The notes: generated by a model not told the origin, from the letters alone. A stretch of DNA of 64,000 nucleotides from Pedobacter sp. (GCA_008015505.1 SSFR01000006.1:163384-227383); one strand, 5' to 3'; positions 17,752 through 27,000 are shown, numbered from the stretch's first letter. Program-made: numbers and translations.

Positions 17752-18933
17752 TTACCATTTAAAATAATTCATATACGTATCTAAGTCTTTATCACCACGG
17801 CCAGAAAGGCAAATAGCCACAGTTTCATTCCCAAAAAATTTCATCTTTTCGAGATATGCCAAGCCATGTGCCGACTCAATAGCTGGAATTATACCCTCCA
17901 ACTGAGCACACAATTTACCTGCTTGCATCGCCTCATCATCTGTAATACTTACATATTTCGCTCGACCAATCCGTTGCAGATAGGCATGCTGCGGTCCAAT
18001 TCCAGGATAATCTAAACCAGCGGAAATGGAATAGGGCTCCACCACTTGCCCATCACCTGTTTGCATAAAAATCGTCCGACACCCATGTAATACACCCTCC
18101 TTTCCAAGTATAGAGGTTGCCGCTGAATGACCACTATAAATGCCTTTTCCTGCAGCTTCCACAGCAATTAGTTGTACCTGTTCATCTTCCAAAAAATGGT
18201 AAAACATACCCATGGCATTACTTCCACCACCCACACAGGCAATCACATAATTTGGGTTTTCTGAGCCTGTCTTTTCTTTCAACTGCTTTTTAGTTTCAGC
18301 AGATATGATAGACTGAAAACGTGCAACCATATCCGGATAAGGATGTGGCCCAACTACTGAGCCAATGATATAATGGGTGTCTTCTGGATGATTAATCCAG
18401 TCACGCATAGCTTCATTGGTGGCATCTTTCAAGGTTTTACTGCCCGATTTAGCGGGCACTACTTTTGCTCCCATCATTTTCATTCGAGCCACATTTGGAG
18501 CCTGACGTTGAATATCCACCTCACCCATATACACCACACATTCCAAACCTTTCAAAGCACAAACTGTAGCTGTGGCCACCCCATGTTGACCTGCTCCAGT
18601 TTCAGCAATGATGCGCTTCTTACCCAACCGTTCAGCTAATAAAACTTGTCCAATTGTATTATTAATCTTATGAGCACCCGTATGGTTGAGATCTTCCCGT
18701 TTTAGAAAAATAGTTGTGCCGTATCGCTCCGACAACTGCCCAGCTAGAAATAAAGGAGAAGGACGCCCGACATAATCCGTCAAAAGCTGATGAAATTCCC
18801 CTTGAAAACCGTCCTCATAAATAATTTCCAAATAATGCTGACGCAAGTATTCCACATTGGGATACAGCATCTCGGGAATATAAGCACCTCCAAAATTGCC
18901 ATAATACCCTTTCTCATTCACCTGATAATTCAT
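17752..18933 (-). CDS. trpB: Tryptophan synthase beta chain
   Basis: 393 residues, family length. The PLP lysine is Lys89 in HTGAHKIN; the glycine-rich phosphate loop GGGSNAMG and the AETGAGQHGVATA segment are intact. It condenses indole with serine to tryptophan, in complex with TrpA. Its ATG overlaps the trpF stop by four bases, and a GAGAGG ribosome-binding site lies within the end of trpF, indicating translational coupling. Confidence 0.97.
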   Translation of the reverse strand: MNYQVNEKGYYGNFGGAYIPEMLYPNVEYLRQHYLEIIYEDGFQGEFHQLLTDYVGRPSPLFLAGQLSERYGTTIFLKREDLNHTGAHKINNTIGQVLLAERLGKKRIIAETGAGQHGVATATVCALKGLECVVYMGEVDIQRQAPNVARMKMMGAKVVPAKSGSKTLKDATNEAMRDWINHPEDTHYIIGSVVGPHPYPDMVARFQSIISAETKKQLKEKTGSENPNYVIACVGGGSNAMGMFYHFLEDEQVQLIAVEAAGKGIYSGHSAATSILGKEGVLHGCRTIFMQTGDGQVVEPYSISAGLDYPGIGPQHAYLQRIGRAKYVSITDDEAMQAGKLCAQLEGIIPAIESAHGLAYLEKMKFFGNETVAICLSGRGDKDLDTYMNYFKW

Positions 18934-19574
18934 GATTGTTCCTCTCTTTCTATCGATCGAATAATTTTTATTGCTTCTGCAACGCCTTTAACGTCTTTAA
19001 TTCCTGACTCAGTTTCAAATTTGCTATTCAGATCAAGGGCAAATAAGCGATCATCGCTTAGTTCTTTCAGCTGCTTTAAATTTTCCAAACCCAGCCCCCC
19101 ACTCAAAAAATAGGGCTTATCGTAGGGGTATTTTCTCAATATATTCCAGTCAAATGCACGACCTGTACCTCCATAACTGGGAGATTGTGTGTCAAAAAGA
19201 AAATAATCTACTGCATTTAAATAGGGCTTCAACATCAAAAAATCAATGGATTCACTGACTCCAAAAGCCTTAATCACCATTACCCCTTCTTCCTTTAAAG
19301 CCAAACATTGACTGACTGATTCTTTCCCATGAAGCTGCACAACCTCCAAATGGTATCGTCTGATTTTATCTAGAATTACATCAAACGCTTCATGAACAAA
19401 TACCCCCACTTTTTTAATTCTCACAGGAGGTATGCTAAATAATCGATCCATCAACCCGTCGGAAACGAAGCGTTTAGACTCCGCATAAAATATAAAACCT
19501 ACATAATCGACAGCCAATTCTGATAATTGCCGGAGATTATTCATCTCACGCATACCACAAACTTTCACTTTCAT
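18930..19574 (-). CDS. trpF: Phosphoribosylanthranilate isomerase
   Basis: 214 residues, a TIM barrel starting KVKVCGMRE with the catalytic Cys in KVCGM, followed by VDYVGFIF, VQLHG and FLSGGLG phosphate-binding elements and a DLNSKFET closing motif. It isomerises phosphoribosylanthranilate to CdRP. Both ends overlap neighbours by four bases (trpD upstream, trpB downstream). trpC, which acts on its product, is not here. Confidence 0.95.
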   Translation of the reverse strand: MKVKVCGMREMNNLRQLSELAVDYVGFIFYAESKRFVSDGLMDRLFSIPPVRIKKVGVFVHEAFDVILDKIRRYHLEVVQLHGKESVSQCLALKEEGVMVIKAFGVSESIDFLMLKPYLNAVDYFLFDTQSPSYGGTGRAFDWNILRKYPYDKPYFLSGGLGLENLKQLKELSDDRLFALDLNSKFETESGIKDVKGVAEAIKIIRSIEREEQS

Positions 19575-20560
19575 GCCAATAGTTTTTTAAAGCTTGATAA
19601 AGCTTTGCCACCAAACAAGGAATCTTGCGCCTGAGCAAAGCAATCAGCAAAACTTTTGTTTAGATGAATCGTTTGAATCGCTAGCGCTGCATTTGATAAC
19701 ACGACTTGATTTTGTGCAGTAGTCCCCTCACCCATTAGCACAGACTTAAAAATAGCCGCCGACTCTTGTACCGTATTCCCACCATAAATGGCTGCACCAT
19801 CGATCTGATTGAAACCCAAATCAGCAACTAATTGTAAGTGTTCACCCCTGTTTGAAAAAGTTTTAAAATCAGAGGTCAACGATACCTCGTCATATCCATC
19901 CAAAGCATGTACAATAGTATATTGTTTACATGACTGTTGTTGATAGAGATAGGCATACAATCGTGCCAGGTCTAAACTAAAAACACCAATTAACTGGTAT
20001 TTGGGCTGCAAGGGATTCACAATTGGGCCAAGTATATTAAAAAAGGTTTTCACCCCTAGTTCTTTTCGAATAGGCGCCACGGTTTTCATGGCTGGATGAA
20101 AAAGTGGCGCATGCAAAAAACATATTCCAGCATAATCAATACACCGACGAAGTTTATCTACCTCATTATTAAATGAATATCCCAAATACTCCATCACATT
20201 AGATGACCCACACGCTGAAGAAACACCATAATTGCCATGTTTAGCCACGCGATAACCTGCTCCAGCTACCACAAATGAAGCTAGTGTAGATATATTGAAG
20301 GTATTCTTCCCATCTCCTCCCGTACCTACTAAATCAATCAGCTCATGACCATTCAAATCTATTTTAAAACACAGTTCAAGCATGGCATCACGAAAACCCT
20401 CTAATTCCTCCAAGGTGATCCTCCGCATGCAATAGACAGCCATAAACGCAGCCATCTGTGAATGACTGTATTTACCCGAAGCTATATTGATCAAAATTTC
20501 CTTAGCCTCTTGCTTATCAAAAGTCTTATGGTCGAATAAATGATTTAGTATCTGCTTCAT
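19571..20560 (-). CDS. trpD: Anthranilate phosphoribosyltransferase
   Basis: 329 residues with the PRPP-binding GTGGD (79-83), KHGN and NILGPIVNP motifs of TrpD. It joins anthranilate to PRPP. It is the first structural gene after the trp leader; an AAGGG ribosome-binding site lies about nine bases before the ATG. trpE and trpG normally precede it in such operons but are absent here, so anthranilate must come from elsewhere in the genome. Confidence 0.95.
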   Translation of the reverse strand: MKQILNHLFDHKTFDKQEAKEILINIASGKYSHSQMAAFMAVYCMRRITLEELEGFRDAMLELCFKIDLNGHELIDLVGTGGDGKNTFNISTLASFVVAGAGYRVAKHGNYGVSSACGSSNVMEYLGYSFNNEVDKLRRCIDYAGICFLHAPLFHPAMKTVAPIRKELGVKTFFNILGPIVNPLQPKYQLIGVFSLDLARLYAYLYQQQSCKQYTIVHALDGYDEVSLTSDFKTFSNRGEHLQLVADLGFNQIDGAAIYGGNTVQESAAIFKSVLMGEGTTAQNQVVLSNAALAIQTIHLNKSFADCFAQAQDSLFGGKALSSFKKLLA

Positions 20561-20597
20561 TGTATGTTACCCTTAAAGATTTTAAATCATCAAACAC

Positions 20598-20627
20598 AAA
20601 AAAAGGGTTGCTTGTAGCAACCCCTTT
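20598..20627 (-). terminator. trp attenuator terminator hairpin
   Basis: On the minus strand GGGTTGC-TACAA-GCAACCC forms a perfect 7-bp G+C-rich stem followed by seven T, about 38 bases before the trpD ATG. It lies after the leader peptide and before the structural genes, the position of segments 3 and 4 of a classical attenuator. Its 5' arm can also pair with TGGCAATC (20671-20678) to form the competing antiterminator. Confidence 0.85.
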
Positions 20628-20655
20628 CTGTATTTAATCTCTTCAATATTGAATA

Positions 20656-20727
20656 TTACATACGCTCCCCGATTGCCAAACAATAATTTGCCCGCCACCA
20701 GATTTGATATGTAAAGGTTCTTTTCAT
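20656..20727 (-). CDS. trpL: trp leader peptide with tandem Trp codons
   Basis: A 23-codon frame on the minus strand with ATG at 20727 and TAA at 20656-20658; the core is QIWWRANYC, with two adjacent tryptophan codons (20695-20700). It lies about 95 bases upstream of trpD, directly before the terminator hairpin. Stalling at the Trp codons when tryptophan is scarce would free TGGCAATC (20671-20678) to pair with GGTTGCTA (20615-20622) and prevent the terminator; with ample tryptophan the ribosome reaches the stop and covers that segment. I recall a Bacteroidota trp-leader RNA motif (Bacteroid-trp) in the literature; whether this is a member was not checked. Confidence 0.85.
   Translation of the reverse strand: MKRTFTYQIWWRANYCLAIGERM
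20671..20678 (-). promoter_or_regulatory. Antiterminator segment 2 of the trp leader
   Basis: TGGCAATC on the minus strand pairs over eight bases (including two G-U pairs) with GGTTGCTA, the 5' arm of the terminator. The terminator and this pairing exclude each other. The segment overlaps the last codons of the leader peptide, so a ribosome at the stop codon would mask it. Confidence 0.65.
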
Positions 20728-21043
20728 TTTTACAAATAAAAGCAATCTTTATTTAATATAAAAATATTCATTGAAGACATATCCACCCGTGGATTCGACA
20801 CGTCAAACACAAATCCCCTCAATAGTTTTTCTTTAAAGTATTGAGGAGATACTGTTATATCTCTTCATTTTAAAATACCCTGCATTCTTATTGACTTTGC
20901 TTGATCATAACTTATCATCGTATAGTAGCACGTTCCTTCAAGTAAATCGATACCGCTATTCGACTTTCCAGTGAATACATTTGTTCTATTATTATACATA
21001 AAAAATTGCTATAAAGTACTACCCTAACTTTACAGACGAGCGA

Positions 21044-21061
21044 TATTAACAGTTGTTAATA
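21044..21061. repeat. Perfect 18-bp palindrome upstream of pdxH
   Basis: TATTAACAGTTGTTAATA is fully self-complementary around a central GT spacer (8-bp arms). It lies 12 bp downstream of a TAACTTTA promoter-like box, where a bound repressor would block pdxH transcription. No cognate regulator is encoded nearby. Confidence 0.4.
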
Positions 21062-21120
21062 ACCCAGCAATCCTTACTCACTTTTTAAACAAGCCCTTAA
21101 GTAGGCTCCGTATTTATTTA

Positions 21121-21128
21121 TACCTTCG
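21121..21128 (+). promoter_or_regulatory. Candidate pdxH promoter (TACCTTCG)
   Basis: Seven of eight positions match TAnnTTTG. The same TACCTTCG sequence is found upstream of purB, which supports it as a genuine variant in this genome. It predicts a leader of about 30 nt. Confidence 0.4.
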
Positions 21129-21162
21129 GGACAATTACTGAAACTTAAAAACCTCCAATTGC

Positions 21163-21810
21163 ATGGATAAAAAAAAAGTAGAAAACCTACGACAGAATTA
21201 TGAGTTCGTGGGCCTTTCAGAAGATACTATCGCCCATAACCCTATTCAACAGTTTGATGTTTGGTTCGAGGATGCACTCAAAGCTGATTTATATGAGCCT
21301 AATGCCATGACTTTAGCCACCTCAAGTATCGATGGAAGGCCTGCTGCACGCATTGTTCTTCTTAAAGGATTTGATGAAAATGGATTCGTATTCTACACAA
21401 ACTACCTCAGCGCAAAAGGTAAAGCAATAGATCAAAATTCTCAGGTAGCACTTGTATTTTTTTGGGCTGAGTTAGCCCGTCAAGTCCGCGTTGAAGGAAT
21501 AGTCAAAAAACTAAATGAACAAACAGCTGAAAATTATTTTCATTCGCGCCCTAGAGGAAGTCAAATCGGAGCTCTTGCTTCACCACAAGGCCAAGTCTTA
21601 ATAAACAGACACCAGCTAGAAAAGACTTGGAGAGATCTTGAACAGCAATATCAGGACAAACCCATACCCAAACCAGCATACTGGGGAGGTTATTTGGTAA
21701 AACCAAAACGAATGGAATTCTGGCAAGGCAGAGAAAACCGCCTCCACGACCGGATTCTCTACGAAAAGACAAGTGATAAAAATTGGAAAATTAGCCGACT
21801 TGCACCGTAA
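21163..21810 (+). CDS. pdxH: Pyridoxamine 5'-phosphate oxidase
   Basis: 215 residues. The FMN- and substrate-binding segments are visible: ARIVLLKGFDENGFVFYTN, SQIGALASPQGQ and the C-terminal EFWQGRENRLHDRI followed by WKISRLAP, which is the usual ending. It oxidises pyridoxine or pyridoxamine phosphate to PLP, the cofactor of the neighbouring TrpB and of IlvE. Single gene, 15 bp from the convergent protease gene. Confidence 0.96.
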   Translation: MDKKKVENLRQNYEFVGLSEDTIAHNPIQQFDVWFEDALKADLYEPNAMTLATSSIDGRPAARIVLLKGFDENGFVFYTNYLSAKGKAIDQNSQVALVFFWAELARQVRVEGIVKKLNEQTAENYFHSRPRGSQIGALASPQGQVLINRHQLEKTWRDLEQQYQDKPIPKPAYWGGYLVKPKRMEFWQGRENRLHDRILYEKTSDKNWKISRLAP

Positions 21811-21825
21811 AGGTAAAGGTATTGC

Positions 21826-22914
21826 CTAATACACCTTCACCATGAAGATATAATTCTGCAGTTTTTTAATTTGATCTTTTCGATCCAATCCTGCAAGCAT
21901 ATTTCTTTTGGTTAACACTATTTTTTTATCAAGAGAGTCCTGAGATATCGCCTCGATCGATTTAAGCAAAAACTTCGACTTAATAGCGAAAGCAGCTCCA
22001 TCAAAATGTGTTTGCTTGCCACTAATAATTCCTATTATATTTCCATGACTATCCAATAATGGACCACCACTATTTCCCGGATTCACCGGGATAGAAACCT
22101 GATAAGCCAATGTATCACCCGCATAACCCGTGCGAGAACTCAAATATCCCCTACCATACACTGATTTATCATCTGGAAATCCAATAGTGAACACATCCTC
22201 CCCAATATCTGACAATGATCTTTTAAAGCTATAAGGCAGAGCAGTAAAGGTTTTGAAATGAGGGTCCGAAATTTGTAAAACAGCTAAATCACACACTGGA
22301 TCTACATAAATCTGCTTCACTTTAAAAGATTGCCCTTCCTCATTCTGAACCTGAATAGAGTCTGCTCCTTGAACTACATGATAATTAGTAATAACATAAC
22401 CATTAGTAGAAATAGCAAAACCTGTTCCCCTAAAACGCCCTGAATCTTCTGGCTTATTCACTGGTTTACCATTAATATTTCTGATCAACGCATTTTGAGA
22501 TTGCTTTAAGCTATTCACTTCTCTGCGTAATATCGAATAGCTCGTAGATCCTGAATCAGAAAAATGTCTCATCAACGTCCATGTCGTTATCACAGCAAAC
22601 AAAGCCACCGAAGCTGCAACAGTTATATGACTACGATAAGTATGCCATAATTTTTTGATAGTAAAAGTCTTTTCACGCTGCTTCACAATTCCTCCCACCT
22701 TAAACTGTTGATAAGCCTCTTCCATGTCCGAAACAAGCCGCTTGCGCGCCCCATACACCGTTAAGTGCTGGATAAATGATTGATGCTCTATTACTATGTT
22801 CTTCACCTCCTGATCCTCCACACATAATTGGTCAAACTCAGCCAATTCCTCAGGAGATAATTCCCCCCTTAAATGACGTTCCACAAAGTCGATCAATTGC
22901 TGATCATGTTTCAT
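21826..22914 (-). CDS. Anti-sigma-like membrane protein fused to an HtrA/trypsin-like protease
   Basis: About 362 residues. A cytoplasmic N-terminal part (1-95: LIDFVERHLRGELSPEELAEFDQL) resembles the anti-sigma region of Bacteroidota sigma/anti-sigma pairs. One transmembrane helix follows (97-115), then a short linker and a periplasmic S1C protease domain with the full triad His179 (TNYHVV), Asp209 (CDLAVL) and Ser282 (GNSGGP). No PDZ domain. The ATG at 22914 starts the anti-sigma-like motif; the longer frame to 22998 has no family-like sequence. It lies 92 bp after the ECF sigma gene. Inference: it holds the sigma factor at the membrane while its own protease half senses or handles envelope stress. 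Confidence 0.8.
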   Translation of the reverse strand: MKHDQQLIDFVERHLRGELSPEELAEFDQLCVEDQEVKNIVIEHQSFIQHLTVYGARKRLVSDMEEAYQQFKVGGIVKQREKTFTIKKLWHTYRSHITVAASVALFAVITTWTLMRHFSDSGSTSYSILRREVNSLKQSQNALIRNINGKPVNKPEDSGRFRGTGFAISTNGYVITNYHVVQGADSIQVQNEEGQSFKVKQIYVDPVCDLAVLQISDPHFKTFTALPYSFKRSLSDIGEDVFTIGFPDDKSVYGRGYLSSRTGYAGDTLAYQVSIPVNPGNSGGPLLDSHGNIIGIISGKQTHFDGAAFAIKSKFLLKSIEAISQDSLDKKIVLTKRNMLAGLDRKDQIKKLQNYIFMVKVY

Positions 22915-23006
22915 GCGTATTAATTTAATGTTTGCGTCTATTTTTAACGTCACTCTTTGTTCACTTGACTCAGGTTTTGATAACCATAAACCGATCATGA
23001 ACCAGA

Positions 23007-23594
23007 TTAATCATTCGATATTGATGAGTAGCAGCTAAAAAAAATCTTCTTTAAACGCTGCATACATTTATACTTTTGCGTTTTGGCATTATCTGCATTG
23101 GTGTATCCGAATCTATCCGAGATATCTTGCATAGATTTATTTTGGATATAATAATCCTCAATAATAGCTCTACAAGGCTGGCCCAACTGACTTAAGGACT
23201 GCTCCATCTGCCAAAAGAGTTTATCCTTGATTTCATGCTGATCCAAATCCTCTTCCAATGCAATAAAGTCATCTAAGTCACTAATATTCAAAGCATTTCT
23301 ACCCTTGTGATTTAATCTCTTAAGCCACAAACGCTTGCAAACAGAGTAGATGAAAGTTTTAAGTTTACTACTTAATTCAAAATTTCCTGCTTTTACTTTA
23401 TCGTATAAAACAATAATCGACTCCTGAAAAATATCTTTTGCATCTTCTTCACTCCCATTATTGCTAAGTATCAACTGTAACACCATAGGAAAGAAAGATT
23501 GATACAAGTGATTTAACGTTAGCCTTGAATCGGCTAAGATTCCAGCAATAAGCTCATTATCACTTAAAGAATACTCTTTTATCTTTCTGTTCAC
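23007..23594 (-). CDS. ECF-type sigma-70 family RNA polymerase sigma factor
   Basis: About 195 residues. Region 2 (EEDAKDIFQESIIVLYDKV to TFIYSVCKRLWLKRL) and region 4 (LGQPCRAIIEDYYIQNKSMQDISDRFGY, a helix-turn-helix) are seen, with no region 3, as in ECF factors. The start is taken as GTG 23594, ten bases after an AGGAG ribosome-binding site; the longer frame begins at a TTG inside an inverted repeat. It pairs with the anti-sigma/protease protein downstream, and its promoter region carries GTAACCCA half-sites shared with the divergent lipoprotein gene. Confidence 0.88.
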   Translation of the reverse strand: MNRKIKEYSLSDNELIAGILADSRLTLNHLYQSFFPMVLQLILSNNGSEEDAKDIFQESIIVLYDKVKAGNFELSSKLKTFIYSVCKRLWLKRLNHKGRNALNISDLDDFIALEEDLDQHEIKDKLFWQMEQSLSQLGQPCRAIIEDYYIQNKSMQDISDRFGYTNADNAKTQKYKCMQRLKKIFFSCYSSISND

Positions 23595-23618
23595 TATTAA
23601 TACACTCCTAACTAATTT

Positions 23619-23664
23619 GTAACCCAATGATAGGGAAAATATTTTTTTATTTGAACTGGGTTAC
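23619..23664. promoter_or_regulatory. Divergent GTAACCCA inverted half-sites
   Basis: GTAACCCA (23619-23626) and its exact complement TGGGTTAC (23657-23664) face each other across 30 bp in the region between the sigma gene and the small lipoprotein. Each copy is placed so that it could be the -35 element of a promoter reading toward the gene on the far side: the left copy toward the lipoprotein, the right copy toward the sigma gene. Alternatively it is an operator for a dimeric regulator. Confidence 0.5.
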
Positions 23665-23721
23665 CTTTATAGATTACACGTATTAAGGTTAAATTATTAA
23701 CAACTTTATAGACAAAAAACG

Positions 23722-23946
23722 ATGAAAAATCTATTCAACTTCGGCTTTCTAGCATTAGCTATTTCTGTATCTGTTGCAGCTTGTAGCTCAAACAAAACTG
23801 AATCTTCTTCTACTGATACAGCTGCTGTTGAGGCTCCTGCTACCAGTGCTGTTGACACTGCTGCTACTGCCGCTCCTGCTACTAATACTGAAGCTGCTAC
23901 TACTACTGAAGCTGCTACTACTACTGAAGCTGCTACTAAAAAGTAA
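23722..23946 (+). CDS. Small Ala/Thr-rich lipoprotein
   Basis: 74 residues: a signal sequence ending in the lipobox VAAC (Cys21), then a mature chain almost entirely of Ala, Thr, Ser and Glu. The end is three near-identical 18-base repeats (EAATTT), of which the third is cut short by KK. It is probably an outer-membrane or periplasmic tether or spacer. It is divergent from the ECF sigma gene and shares its regulatory region, so it may be a sigma target (inference). A strong terminator follows 22 bp after the stop. Confidence 0.75.
   Translation: MKNLFNFGFLALAISVSVAACSSNKTESSSTDTAAVEAPATSAVDTAATAAPATNTEAATTTEAATTTEAATKK
23890..23940 (+). repeat. Tandem 18-bp repeat in the lipoprotein gene
   Basis: Two exact copies of GAAGCTGCTACTACTACT (23890-23907, 23908-23925) are followed by a 15-base partial copy ending in AAA. 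The unit is a multiple of three, so copy changes would alter length without a frameshift. Confidence 0.85.
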
Positions 23947-23968
23947 TTTCGAAGAAGAGAACTTTCAT

Positions 23969-24007
23969 AAAAAGCCCTGTCAATTATATAATTGACAGGG
24001 CTTTTTT
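23969..24007. terminator. Bidirectional intrinsic terminator
   Basis: A perfect inverted repeat with arms AAAGCCCTGTCAATTAT and ATAATTGACAGGGCTTT, extended outward by further A and T runs. It gives a U run in both directions and serves both the small lipoprotein gene and the leftward RND operon, which converge here. It is the only strong intrinsic terminator found at a convergent junction in the window. Confidence 0.93.
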
Positions 24008-24067
24008 AATTGAGGTGACTTAATATACCCCAACCCCCTTTCTGAAGAAGAGCTGAGAAGAAAAGCC

Positions 24068-27000
24068 TTAAGCCGATTTTTTAATCCATCCCTTGATCCT
24101 TTTTGAGTTAGAATCAGCAATCAAATACATACAGGGCACTAATATCAATGTTAAAAAGGTAGCAAATCCTAATCCAAAAATCATTGTCCATGATAAAGGA
24201 CCCCAAAAGGCTACACTATCACCACCAAAAAATATATGCGGATTAAACTCAGTAAACAATGTGGTAAAGTCAATATTGAGCCCCACAGCTAATGGGATTA
24301 ACCCCAACATAGTTGCCGTAGCTGTTAAAAGCACCGGAGTCATCCGTGTACGACCTGCTTCTACAACTGCTTCTCGAACAGGCATCCCCTGCTCAATCAT
24401 TAGATCTATAAACTCCACCAGCAAAATGCCATTCCGAACCACAATACCTGCTAAAGCAACTATTCCAATACCAGACATCACAATAGACATATCCATCCTG
24501 AATATGGTAATGCCCAATAAAACTCCAATAATGCTAAATAAAATCTCACTCAAAATAATGAATGGCTTACTGATCGAATTAAACTGAGTAACGAGTATAA
24601 TTAAAATTAAACCCAATGAAATCATCAAAGCTCTTCCTAAGAATGTAGCGGTTTCTTGTTGCTCTTCTTGCTCACCAGCCATTTTAATTTCTACTCCGTC
24701 CGATTTTCTAAACTGATTGATTTCGTTTGCAATATTAGCTACTACCTGATTTGGATTGTAACCATTGAGTACATTAGATGACAAAATAATAATCCGTTTT
24801 TGCTGCTTGCGCTTAATACCCCCATAGGTATTGATATAATCAATCGTAGCAAAGGATGAGAGTGGCACTTGACGTATAATCCCACCCATAGCCATATCAC
24901 GATAGGTCATCTTCATATTTCGTAAAGCCTCTAGATTATTACGCTGATCTTCTTTTGCACGAAGGTTAATTTGATAGTCATCCTCCAAATCACGAAACTT
25001 TGAAACCTCTTTTCCAAACAAGGCGGTCCGCAAACTCATACCAACCTGACCAGTCGAAATTCCCTCACGATTGGCTCGCTCTCGATCAATATCGAATATA
25101 ATTTCAGGTTTATTATTTTGAAAATCTGACTTTAGTTCTTCAATTCCACCAATCTGTTTGGCAATCAAATAATTCTTGAGGTCTTCCGAAACTCTCACCA
25201 AAGAATCTAAATTATCGCCTGTAATTTCAATACTGATTGGTTTTGAAGTTGGTGGTCCCGCTTGCTCCTTAGCTACTGCGATTTCAGCACCAGGAATACC
25301 TTTAACAGCATCGCGTATTTTATTTAAATAGGTTGATGTATTAGGCCCCTTACGTTTGCTATACTCCACAAAAGCGACCGTTACTTTTCCTTTATTCGAA
25401 TACTTCCCTTGATCCTCATCTTGAGGATCGGTCACACCTACTGTTACATTAGAAATGATAGAAGAAACATCGGGATTATTTTTCCCACCTACTACTTTGG
25501 TTACTCGCTTCTCTATATCCTGCACTACTTTATTTGTATAAGCTTGATCTGTACCAATGGGCAAACTAACATATACGTAAACAAAGTTGGGATCACCATC
25601 GGGGAAGAATACCACTTTAGGGGGAATAATTGACACCAAGAAAAAAGCAAAGAAGAATAAACCAATTGTTCCCCATAACATCGTTCTCGGACGTTTTATA
25701 GACCACTCCAAGATATGAATGTATCTATCCTGAATACCTGGCCAAATATTAGTCTGAAACTTTCTAACTAGCCCTACTAAGAAAAAATGATTCAACAGAT
25801 ACAATAGCGCCAAAAAGACTACAAAATTCCCAAAACCAAAATTGATCAAATAAGCAATTAGTGCAAAACTCGAAAATAGCAATAACGTGCGCTTTACTTT
25901 AGAGTCAAAAGTGGGCGTTTTTTCATCATCATGATGCTCAGTGCCCATAAAATCGACCGCAAAAACTGGATTGATCACATACGCTACAACCAATGAAGCC
26001 AGTAACGTAATAATCAACGTAATAGGTAGGAAAAACATAAATTTTCCAATAATCCCTGGCCAAAATAATAATGGTATAAATGGAGCAAGCGTGGTCATTG
26101 TACCTGAAAATACCGGTATAAAAACTTCTCCAGCAGCCATTTTAGCTGCTTGTGCAATAGGAACTTTCCCATTGTCAAATATTCGATGTGTATTTTCTAT
26201 CACCACAATGGCATCGTCCACTACAATTCCCAAACCAAGCAAGAAGGAGAAAAGCACGATCATATTCATGGTGAAACTAAAACCAAGTAATCCTCCTAAG
26301 GCCGGCATAGCCATAAAGGCAATAAACATCGATAAAGGCACCGACAAAGCAACAAAAATGGCATTCGTTGCTCCCATGAAAAACATGAGAATGAGGGTAA
26401 CTAATATAAAACCGATAATAATCGTATTGATTAGGTCATGTAGCGTTGTCCGTGTTTTATCTGATTGATCACCTGTAATAGTAATATGTAGGTCCCTGGG
26501 CAGTACTGTTCCTTCCATTGATTTCAGCATCGCATTAATTTTATCCGAAGCTTCGATCAAATTCTCCCCTCCCCGTTTTTTCACGTTCAACGTGATCACA
26601 TTTTTCCCAAATAAGCTAGCGTAACTCTCCTGCTCCTTAAAGGTATCTTGCACATCAGCAATATCTCTTAAATAAATGTTTGCACCTCCAGGATTCTGAA
26701 TGGCCAGATTGGCTATTTCATCCGCATTCTTAAATTCTTTCTTCACATTCAGCGTACGCCGAACCCCATCCATTTTAACAGTCCCCCCAGAAATAGTTAG
26801 GTTTTCATAACCCACAGCTGCTTCAATATCGTGAAAAGACAGCTGAGCTGCAGCCATTTTATTGAGATCAACATTGATTTGTACCTCCCGATCTAAAGCA
26901 CCAATAATGTCAACACCCGATATTTCCTTAAGTCCTTCAATACGGTCTTTCAAATCATCTGCATATTTCTTTAATTTTTTCAAATCATAATCCCCTGAAA

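Larger units (their letters stand above)
20728..21162. other. trpL-pdxH divergent regulatory region
   Basis: 435 bp without a gene between the leftward trp leader and rightward pdxH. Seen: an ATCCAC/GTGGAT inverted repeat at 20781-20794 about 55 bp upstream of trpL, possibly an operator; GAGATA/TATCTC at 20846-20863; a perfect 18-bp palindrome TATTAACAGTTGTTAATA at 21044-21061; and two -7-like boxes facing pdxH, TAACTTTA (21025-21032) and TACCTTCG (21121-21128). A TTTATTTG at 20733-20740 (minus) might be the trp -7 box. Confidence 0.4.
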
